From positions 1 through 10,185 of the forward strand of contig JAWOCQ010000065.1 of the NCBI GenBank assembly GCA_046483725.1: a stretch of DNA of 10,185 nt, written 5' to 3'. Shown here in pieces: positions 5,947 to 10,185 of the stretch; the stretch's first letter is position 1; every line of letters starts with the position of its first letter. A program made the position numbers and the translations under genes. The notes below the pieces were generated by a model, which saw only the letters and a list, made by a program, of their open reading frames with translations, did not search any database and was not told the origin of the DNA. The DNA is from T3SED10-47 sp046483725 (lineage in GTDB: Bacteria > Bipolaricaulota > Bipolaricaulia > Bipolaricaulales > Bipolaricaulaceae).

Positions 5947-6182
5947 TCCCGGGATACAGCCTCCTCGATGTAGCGATCGTGTTCCTCGGCTGCGTTGTCG
6001 ACGTTGCTCTTTCCCAGCCCGACGATTCGCCCAAAGTCCTCACGACGCGGCTCCTGATGCAGGTAGTTTCTTGCTACCTGTCTGAGGAGCTCGGCCAAAG
6101 AGACTCCCTTTGCCTTGGCCTCCTCCTTCAGGAGTCGATGCTGCTCCGGCTCCAGGTAAATCTGGGTTCGCTTGAGGGACAT
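5943..6182 (-). CDS. Ribbon-helix-helix (CopG-like) antitoxin (module 2)
   Basis: A 79-residue antitoxin. SLKRTQIYLEPEQHRLLKEEA gives the RHH strand and first helix, and GVSLAELLRQVARNYL the second. The C-terminal half (from about residue 43) is charged and would clamp the PIN toxin. Two ATGs lie two codons apart. The second (6182) is preferred because AGGAGG (6189-6194) stands 6 bases before it, while it touches the first. It should dimerise, bind the palindromic promoter just upstream and repress the operon. Confidence 0.9.
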   Translation of the reverse strand: MSLKRTQIYLEPEQHRLLKEEAKAKGVSLAELLRQVARNYLHQEPRREDFGRIVGLGKSNVDNAAEEHDRYIEEAVSRE

Positions 6183-6204
6183 GCTCATCCTCCTCGCTCA
6201 ACGA

Positions 6205-6240
6205 CGTCGACATTATAATGTTAACATTGCAACTCGGCAA
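6205..6240 (-). promoter_or_regulatory. Promoter with overlapping palindromic operators for module 2
   Basis: On the minus strand TTGCCG (6235-6240), a 17-base spacer and a perfect TATAAT (6212-6217), giving a start near 6205 and a leader of about 23 bases. Two perfect 10-bp palindromes overlap the -10 and spacer: ATGTTAACAT (6218-6227) and CATTATAATG (6211-6220). Their position is what an RHH autorepressor needs. Confidence 0.65.
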
Positions 6241-6375
6241 CGCCGCACATCCCTTCGATGACGGACGCCCCTAAGCTTCTCCCGTAGCGGCGAGGCTTGT
6301 CCCCCACGTAATCGGCACAGACGAGCTCAACTCCTACCTACCCTTTCAGAGCGAGCTTTCTCCCACGCGCCACAA

Positions 6376-6461
6376 GCTACAAGCCACAAGCGTTCATGAA
6401 CCGTGTGAACGGGGTCTACCGGTCTTCCCACAGGCTACAAGCCACAAGCGTTCATGAACCG
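6376..6461. repeat. 28-bp direct repeat, two copies, beside the module 3 toxin stop codon
   Basis: Exact copies of a 28-mer beginning GCTACAAGCCACAAGCG occupy 6376-6403 and 6434-6461, 58 bases apart. The second copy ends one base before the stop codon of the module 3 PIN gene (6463). The element belongs to the same family as 3840-3862. Confidence 0.85.
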
Positions 6462-6462
6462 C

Positions 6463-6849
6463 CTAGCGGATCACGCGGACATCAATCTCCAACTCAAGTT
6501 CCGTCCACGAGCGGTCCGCCGTCACGGCGGGAACACCGAGTTTCTGGGCAAGCGCCAGGCACGCCCGGTCGCCTAGGGACAGGCCCAGTAACTGCGTGCG
6601 CGGCCAAAGCTCGGCAGCCAGTTCTGCCTCGTCCGCCCCAAACGGCAGGATCTCCAGCCCCAAGCTCTCCAGCTCAGCGGGGAGGCCGTTTGTATCCACT
6701 CCCTTGCCGATCGCCTTGTGCAGGACCTCCGACCAGTTGACCGCGGACATCACAGAGCTGTCCAGCGCGCCGGCCACCGATGCTCCACTTGGCTCATCGA
6801 GCATGGCTGCTAGCAAAGCGGACGCATCGAGTACCTGGTTTCCGCCCAC
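6463..6849 (-). CDS. vapC: PIN-domain ribonuclease toxin, VapC-like (module 3)
   Basis: A 128-residue PIN nuclease with VLDASALLAAML (D8), MSAVNWSEVLHK (E41), SLGDRACLALA (D94) and VTADRSW (D112), so all four metal-binding acids are present. The GTG at 6849 is chosen because the PIN fold begins five residues later. An upstream in-frame start at 6960 would add 37 residues that merely overlap the antitoxin gene in another frame. A purine-rich GGAGAG lies just before it, inside the antitoxin end. Only 2 bases separate it from the antitoxin stop. Confidence 0.88.
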   Translation of the reverse strand: MGGNQVLDASALLAAMLDEPSGASVAGALDSSVMSAVNWSEVLHKAIGKGVDTNGLPAELESLGLEILPFGADEAELAAELWPRTQLLGLSLGDRACLALAQKLGVPAVTADRSWTELELEIDVRVIR

Positions 6850-6851
6850 GG

Positions 6852-7115
6852 CTAGCCGCTCTCCGCCCGGCGCGCCTCGGCCCGCCGCTCGGCGATGAGC
6901 TCGTCCACCAGGCTGGGTTCGCCGGGGACCGTGGCGAACCGCCCTCGGACCGTTTCCCAAACCCGCTCCCGCGGCTCCAGGACTAACCTTCCGTCGACGA
7001 TCCGTGCCATCAGGCGGTCGCCAGGTCCAATGGAAAGCGCTTCCCGCAGCGCAGAGGGGATCACTAGGCGCCCCTGCTTCCCCAGCCTTACCTCAGCTCT
7101 CTCCGTCTCTGGCAT
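6852..7115 (-). CDS. AbrB/SpoVT-type antitoxin (module 3)
   Basis: An 87-residue protein. Residues 7-50 are a typical swapped-hairpin AbrB domain: EVRLGKQGRLVIPSALREAL, then IGPGDRLMARIVDGRLVLEP. The C-terminal part (VPGEPSLVDELIAERRAEARR) is a charged helix of the kind that binds PIN toxins. ATG 7115 is chosen since the family starts there; a GTG 16 codons upstream is also in frame. No ribosome binding site precedes the ATG, and a -10-like TAGAAT stands only 4 bases away, so the mRNA may be leaderless. Confidence 0.88.
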   Translation of the reverse strand: MPETERAEVRLGKQGRLVIPSALREALSIGPGDRLMARIVDGRLVLEPRERVWETVRGRFATVPGEPSLVDELIAERRAEARRAESG

Positions 7116-7119
7116 AGTG

Positions 7120-7130
7120 ATTCTAGTGTA
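7120..7130 (-). promoter_or_regulatory. -10 box(es) of module 3, suggesting a leaderless transcript
   Basis: On the minus strand TAGAAT (7120-7125) and TACACT (7125-7130) both resemble -10 boxes and lie 4 and 9 bases before the ATG at 7115. Neither has a convincing -35 box at 17 bases. A start about 7 bases downstream would fall at or within a few bases of the ATG. Confidence 0.35.
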
Positions 7131-7153
7131 CCAGTAAAGGCAGCACACTGCCA

Positions 7154-7180
7154 CAGGCGCCACCTAATGCCAGGCGCCTG
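7154..7180. repeat. Inverted repeat upstream of module 3
   Basis: CAGGCGCC (7154-7161) and GGCGCCTG (7173-7180) form an 8-bp stem with an 11-base loop; CAGGCGCCTG at 7171-7180 is itself a palindrome. There is no T-run. It could be an operator for the AbrB antitoxin or a transcript-end hairpin. Confidence 0.45.
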
Positions 7181-7280
7181 ACCGACCACCACGTCGCAGA
7201 CGAGCTCCACCTCTACAAGTCAGAGCTGGTGGGCGCAGACGGGCTGTGCCGCTATCGCTCACGACGGGGTTCCGCACCAA

Positions 7281-7315
7281 GTGAATCGTGTGAACCGTGC
7301 CAACCGGATCAACCC
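7281..7315. repeat. 9-base-periodic repeat abutting the module 4 toxin stop codon
   Basis: Four imperfect 9-base units (GTGAATCGT, GTGAACCGT, GCCAACCGG, ATCAACCCC) run directly up to the toxin stop codon at 7316. Related AACCGTGTGAAC strings occur at 3866-3876, 6399-6410 and, more weakly, 9030-9042. Confidence 0.6.
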
Positions 7316-7726
7316 CTACGTCAAGAAGCTCCGTCTGCAGAGCGGGGTGTGCAGAGCGATTTGCTCGAAACGCTCGTCCACATGCCACAGTACGAGCTTC
7401 CCCTCCTTCGCCGTCTGGGCAACAAGCAGATCCGGCAACGGAACCACCAGCCCCTTTCTGCGCAGCTCGTAACCCAGGCGGGCCGCCCCCTCCCAGTTCT
7501 TTGGGGAGGCGGGGGCGTCAGGGAGAGCGCACAGGTGTTCGCGCAATGTAGCGTAGCTCTTCTCCCCCTTGGCACCTACAAGGATCTCCGCTTTGACCAA
7601 CCAGCAGGTGTGCACGCGCCCCTGGTTGAGGGCTTCCTGAACTGATTCCTTGACTTCTTCCCACCCGTCAGGCCGCAGGTAGCAGATCCAGACCGAGGAG
7701 ACAAGGAGGACCGGCTGTTCAGCCAT
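7316..7726 (-). CDS. vapC: PIN-domain VapC-like protein lacking the first catalytic aspartate (module 4)
   Basis: A 136-residue PIN protein whose fold is intact: CWLVKAEILVGA (E47), PLPDLLVAQTA (D99) and LWHVDERFEQIA (D117). The first strand, which in this subfamily normally reads L-L-D-T-S-V-W-I, here reads LLVSSVWI, so V9 replaces the first metal-binding aspartate and S10 replaces the usual Thr. The codons are GTC TCC where GAC ACC would be usual. That aspartate coordinates the catalytic metal, so RNase activity is probably lost or weak. The ATG follows the antitoxin TGA with no gap. It may be a dead toxin kept with its antitoxin, a decoy, or a sequencing error. Confidence 0.9.
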   Translation of the reverse strand: MAEQPVLLVSSVWICYLRPDGWEEVKESVQEALNQGRVHTCWLVKAEILVGAKGEKSYATLREHLCALPDAPASPKNWEGAARLGYELRRKGLVVPLPDLLVAQTAKEGKLVLWHVDERFEQIALHTPLCRRSFLT

Positions 7727-7945
7727 TCATCTCTCCTCTACGCCGGCCGCGCGCCACTCATCCAGCTCCTGCAAATCGGTCTCCACCAGAGCCGAACCGG
7801 CGAGGCTGACCAGCTCTTTGATCCGCTGGCTCCGCACATACTCCCGCAGAGCCAGCTCGATGGTTTCGCGCTTGCTGTTCACCTTTGCCAAGCGCCTTGC
7901 CTCCTCCAGGATCTCAGGATCCACAGTGACTGTGAACCTGGACAT
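7727..7945 (-). CDS. vapB: VapB-type antitoxin (module 4)
   Basis: A 72-residue antitoxin of the VapB type. SRFTVTVDPEILEEARRLA forms the RHH strand and first helix, and SKRETIELALREYVRSQR the second. ELVSLAGSALVETDLQELDEWR is the toxin-wrapping tail. ATG 7945 is chosen because AGGAGG (7952-7957) lies 6 bases upstream; an earlier in-frame ATG would overlap that site. It is intact although its partner appears catalytically dead. Confidence 0.92.
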   Translation of the reverse strand: MSRFTVTVDPEILEEARRLAKVNSKRETIELALREYVRSQRIKELVSLAGSALVETDLQELDEWRAAGVEER

Positions 7946-7967
7946 AACACACCTCCTCTGCACAACG

Positions 7968-7990
7968 ATTATACACCAAATGGGTACACC
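7968..7990 (-). promoter_or_regulatory. Promoter -10 and possible operator of module 4
   Basis: A perfect TATAAT on the minus strand (7968-7973) lies 10 bases upstream of the AGGAGG site. A direct repeat TACACC (7972-7977 and 7985-7990), with a period of 13 bases, touches it and could bind the VapB antitoxin. No good -35 box is visible. Confidence 0.4.
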
Positions 7991-8024
7991 TTACCCTGGT
8001 GCCATGCACAGACGCAGGCCTCGA

Positions 8025-8969
8025 TTACGCGATGGAGAGAAGCTCCACAGCGTTGTCGCGGAACACCTGCTCCAGGTCTGGGTCCTTGAGGCCCGCCTGC
8101 CGCGCCGCGGCCAGCTGCCCCTCGGCGTACTGGACCACCCATCCCCGGGGGAAGTGCGAGCTGTCGGTCCCAAACAGGATGCGCCCGGCGCCGAACCGGT
8201 CGAAAAACAGCTTGAATAGGTCCTCAAGGCTCGGCTGGGGCCACATATAGAGCCTCCACTGGTTGCTGCCCGAGGTGTCCACGTACACGTTGTCGCAGGC
8301 CCACATAAGGTGGAGGAGCTCGCGCAGGTACCCCGCGCCGAAGTGGGGCACGATGAATGGCGTGTGCGGCCACCCCTTGGCCACATCGTGGAGCGAAAGA
8401 GGGCTTATGTTCGGTCCGGCCACGATGCCGCCCCCGCCGCCCAACGGGCCGAAATGGATAAGGACAGGTATTTCCAGCTTGGCGCAGGTGTCCCACACCG
8501 GGGCCAGCCGGGGATCGGAGAGCTTCCCTTCCAGTGCGGGAGCGAGCACCTTGTAGCCGACAAGCCCCAAGTCCCCCACGGCCCGCTCAAGCTCGTCGGC
8601 GGCGTCGAGGGCGAACGGGTTGTGGTGGGCGAGGCCATGGAGCTTCGGGTGCCCGGCGATCGCCTGGGCCAGCTGATCGTTTCCTCCTCCGGTGGCAAAA
8701 CACAAGCCCTCTAGGCCGTACCGCTCGACCTCCTGGGCGTAGCGGCGGGCTCCCTCCTCGGGGTCGGGCCGGGGGGACTCAGGCTCGGGGAAACTGCTTT
8801 CCTTCCACATGCGCTGGCGTCGCTTCCGGGCGCGCTGCACCCACAGGTCGAGGACCTCCTGGCCCCGCTCTTGGGCCAGCCGCTCGCCCCACGCCCCCCA
8901 CGGCCTTCGCCGCCCCGGCGCCGGGAGGTGCAGATGCATATCGAATACAGGTACGTCGAAGCTTTTCAC
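8025..8969 (-). CDS. Metal-dependent amidohydrolase (amidohydrolase_2, PF04909-like)
   Basis: A 314-residue TIM-barrel hydrolase or decarboxylase-type enzyme, probably cytoplasmic. Metal-site residues fall in family order: FDMHLH (H12, H14) on strand 1, VLIHFG (H172), IVPHFGAG (H209) and ILFGTDSSHFPRG (D269) near the end. VYVDTSGS (228-235) and the closing VFRDNAVELL are further PF04909 traits. GTG 8969 is the start: AGGAGG (8975-8980) stands 5 bases upstream and the first strand begins at once. An insert of about 60 residues between strand 1 and the next barrel element is charged (ARKRRQRMWKESSFPEPES). Substrate cannot be assigned. It is not obviously tied to the toxin modules, and it is divergent from module 5. 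Confidence 0.9.
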   Translation of the reverse strand: MKSFDVPVFDMHLHLPAPGRRRPWGAWGERLAQERGQEVLDLWVQRARKRRQRMWKESSFPEPESPRPDPEEGARRYAQEVERYGLEGLCFATGGGNDQLAQAIAGHPKLHGLAHHNPFALDAADELERAVGDLGLVGYKVLAPALEGKLSDPRLAPVWDTCAKLEIPVLIHFGPLGGGGGIVAGPNISPLSLHDVAKGWPHTPFIVPHFGAGYLRELLHLMWACDNVYVDTSGSNQWRLYMWPQPSLEDLFKLFFDRFGAGRILFGTDSSHFPRGWVVQYAEGQLAAARQAGLKDPDLEQVFRDNAVELLSIA

Positions 8970-9049
8970 AGCGTCCTCCTTTCACTTCGGTCAAGGCGGC
9001 GCTCCATCAACTACGATAGTCAACCAAGCGAACCGTTTGAACTCTACCC

Positions 9050-9078
9050 TGGACACGTGCCGAACTGGTGTGTAAGAT
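9050..9078 (+). promoter_or_regulatory. Promoter of module 5, positioned for a leaderless start
   Basis: TGGACA (9050-9055, 5 of 6), a 17-base spacer and TAAGAT (9073-9078, 4 of 6). Transcription would begin at about 9085, on top of the ATG at 9084. There is no ribosome binding site before that ATG. Confidence 0.45.
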
Positions 9079-9083
9079 TGTAT

Positions 9084-9605
9084 ATGAAAGTAGTGTGCGA
9101 TGCCGATGGCTTGATCAAACTGGCAAAGGTAGGCATGTTGGGCCCGCTTGCCGACTACGCCACGCTCCTCATTGGGCCGGCAGTGTACGGCGAGGCAGTG
9201 ACTGCAGGGATCGCCCAAGGACATGAAGACGCGTCTGAGGTGAGGAGAATCCTGGTGGATCACGCAGTCGAGTGCACGTTCGCTGCGGTGACACATGAGG
9301 GGCACGAGTCCGGCCAAGGAACTCAAGGGCTGGGCCGTGGGGAGAGGGAAGCCATGTCGCTCTGCAGGGAGCACGCAGCGCACGCCGTGCTGAGTGATGA
9401 TCGCGCTTTCCTGCGCCTGCTTGACGAGGAGAAGATTCCCTATCTGACACCGGCAGTTGCGGTGGTCATGCTGGCCGAACAAGGCGTGCTCACGGGAGAA
9501 CGGGCACGCCGGGCTCTGGCGGATCTTCGACCGCTGATCCGGGAGGAGCAGTACTGGGCCGCACGAAAGGATCTGGAGAGCATTCTGCAAGGAGGAGATG
9601 CGTGA
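9084..9605 (+). CDS. PIN-like toxin of the DUF3368 type (module 5)
   Basis: A 173-residue PIN-superfamily protein. CDADGLIKLAKVG (D6, D8), LIGPAVYGEAV (E37), GRGEREAMSL (E87, E89) and VLSDDRAFLRLL (D105, D106) follow the DUF3368 order, so the active site looks complete. The C-terminal 40 residues are helical and charged. The ATG at 9084 is chosen because the first strand begins there; upstream in-frame sequence runs antisense to the amidohydrolase gene. It overlaps the antitoxin gene at its 3' end and comes first in the operon, the reverse of the usual order but common for DUF3368/UPF0175 pairs. Predicted to be an RNase toxin; the target is unknown. Confidence 0.85.
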   Translation: MKVVCDADGLIKLAKVGMLGPLADYATLLIGPAVYGEAVTAGIAQGHEDASEVRRILVDHAVECTFAAVTHEGHESGQGTQGLGRGEREAMSLCREHAAHAVLSDDRAFLRLLDEEKIPYLTPAVAVVMLAEQGVLTGERARRALADLRPLIREEQYWAARKDLESILQGGDA

Positions 9606-9928
9606 TGAGGACGAAACCGTATCCCTTGAGGATATCAGGAGGACTGCTTGAGCTAGCGGAGCTGAGGAGCAAAGAGGAACGGACGGACAAGTCTACAGCA
9701 TTGCGCCAGCTTCTGTATGCCGGCGCAGAGGAGTATGTGCTTCGATTGCTAGAGGAAGGAAGGCTGACCGTTGGGCGTGCAGCCGAGTTACTCGAACTCA
9801 GCGTTTACGATCTGCATCGCCTGGCACAAGACCACAGGGCAAAGATCGGCGCCACAGAAGAGCAGTACCACAGAGCCCGGGATACGGCGCGCGGTTTGTC
9901 CTCGCAGAGTGAGGAACCCGCTGGCTAG
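9605..9928 (+). CDS. RHH plus UPF0175-like antitoxin (module 5)
   Basis: A 107-residue protein with two parts. Residues 1-46 (YPLRISGGLLELAELRSKEE, then DKSTALRQLLYAGAEEYV) look like a ribbon-helix-helix dimer domain. Residues 48-75 (LEEGRLTVGRAAELLELS, then VYDLHRLAQD) match the UPF0175 helix-turn-helix, a known partner of DUF3368 toxins. AGGAGG (9590-9595) precedes both an in-frame GTG (9602) and the ATG (9605). I chose the ATG, which shares one base with the toxin stop. The last 15 residues are polar and probably loose. Confidence 0.85.
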   Translation: MRTKPYPLRISGGLLELAELRSKEERTDKSTALRQLLYAGAEEYVLRLLEEGRLTVGRAAELLELSVYDLHRLAQDHRAKIGATEEQYHRARDTARGLSSQSEEPAG

Positions 9929-10047
9929 GGAACACAACGCGAACTCCAGGGAACTCCCCCGGCGTTGCCCAGACATGACCTCAACGGTCAACACCAGAAG
10001 GCCCCACCGCCAGCTCCTCCGCCCCCCTATCCAGTCAGGGGAACATA

Positions 10048-10185
10048 GGACGCGCAAGCAGCGAGGCGGCGGCCTTGCCTGGGGTCCGCTTGGGGCATGT
10101 CCTCACAGAGACCGAGGAGATGTTGGAGCATGCGAGTGTGGACGATCCAACCACTTGAAGCTCTGGACCGACTGGCGGCCGAGCG
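10048..10185 (+). repeat. 138-bp direct repeat, copy 2, cut by the right edge
   Basis: Matches 2736-2873 at 137 of 138 positions and is still identical at the last base, so the true repeat is longer. The sequence before it (9929-10047) is unlike the sequence before copy 1 and holds no gene. Confidence 0.97.
10130..10185 (+). CDS. Second DUF3841 gene, first 18 codons only
   Basis: ATG 10130 opens MRVWTIQPLEALDRLAAE, identical to the start of the DUF3841 gene at 2818, with the same GAGGAG ribosome site. The rest lies outside the window, so it cannot be said whether this copy is full length, equally short or broken. Confidence 0.8.
   Translation, partial: MRVWTIQPLEALDRLAAE

Noticed and set aside
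6376..6461. A minimal CRISPR array: 28-bp repeat, 30-bp spacer, 28-bp repeat.
   Set aside because: Only two repeats, no cas gene nearby, and a diverged relative of the repeat lies alone at 3840. It fits a dispersed intergenic repeat better.
6850..6960. A longer form of the module 3 toxin starting at 6960.
   Set aside because: The added 37 residues are Arg/Gly/Pro-rich, overlap the AbrB antitoxin gene in another frame and precede the natural start of the PIN fold.
7154..7180. An integron attC site at the inverted repeat.
   Set aside because: The core-site pattern and paired L/R boxes are absent, and no integrase is present.
9935..9967. A terminator after module 5 formed by CAACGC and GCGTTG.
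   Set aside because: Only 6 base pairs with a 21-base loop and no T-run.
2736..10185. A composite transposon bounded by the 138-bp direct repeats.
   Set aside because: No transposase, integrase or terminal inverted repeat was found between or beside them, and the repeat covers a gene start, not an insertion-sequence end.

Overview
This is a GC-rich bacterial chromosome segment. Genes are packed tightly, and many have strong AGGAGG-type ribosome binding sites a few bases before the start. No ribosomal, tRNA or other marker gene fixes the taxon. The mix of an Mth938-like protein, DUF3841, DUF4160/DUF2442 and many PIN-domain toxin modules is common in thermophilic and subsurface lineages such as Bipolaricaulota, Armatimonadota or Chloroflexota, but that placement is only a guess.

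Layout. 1-669 (-): a cation diffusion facilitator metal transporter cut by the left edge. 883-1439 (-): an acidic protein of a poorly known family, preceded by a possible 20-residue ORF. 1521-1865 (+): an Mth938-like (DUF498) protein. 1909-2603 (-): a Phd/YefM-type antitoxin with a PIN toxin (module 1). 2736-3168 (+): a short DUF3841 protein with a repeated leader. 3188-3716 (-): a DUF4160/DUF2442 pair. 3717-4254: a gene-poor stretch with intergenic repeats and what looks like the wreck of a CapD-type sugar-nucleotide enzyme. 4255-5316 (+): an EamA/DMT transporter with a histidine-rich tail. 5439-5531 (+): the head of an AbrB-type antitoxin gene, cut off where it meets module 2. 5485-6182 (-): ribbon-helix-helix antitoxin plus PIN toxin (module 2). 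6463-7115 (-): AbrB antitoxin plus PIN toxin (module 3). 7316-7945 (-): VapB antitoxin plus a PIN protein that has lost its first catalytic aspartate (module 4). 8025-8969 (-): a metal-dependent amidohydrolase. 9084-9928 (+): a DUF3368-like PIN toxin followed by an RHH/UPF0175 antitoxin, in toxin-first order (module 5). 10048-10185: a near-identical second copy of the DUF3841 leader and gene start, cut by the right edge.

Reading it together. The window is best described as a toxin-antitoxin archipelago. Five PIN modules with five kinds of antitoxin, a DUF4160/DUF2442 pair and an orphan antitoxin fragment lie among a few housekeeping-like genes. Signs of turnover are clear: a broken antitoxin fused tail-to-tail with a toxin gene, an active-site loss, a decayed enzyme gene, short degenerate repeats beside toxin stop codons, and a 138-bp repeat (137 of 138 identical) bracketing about 7.3 kb. 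The two transporters may both handle metal ions, but no operon links them.
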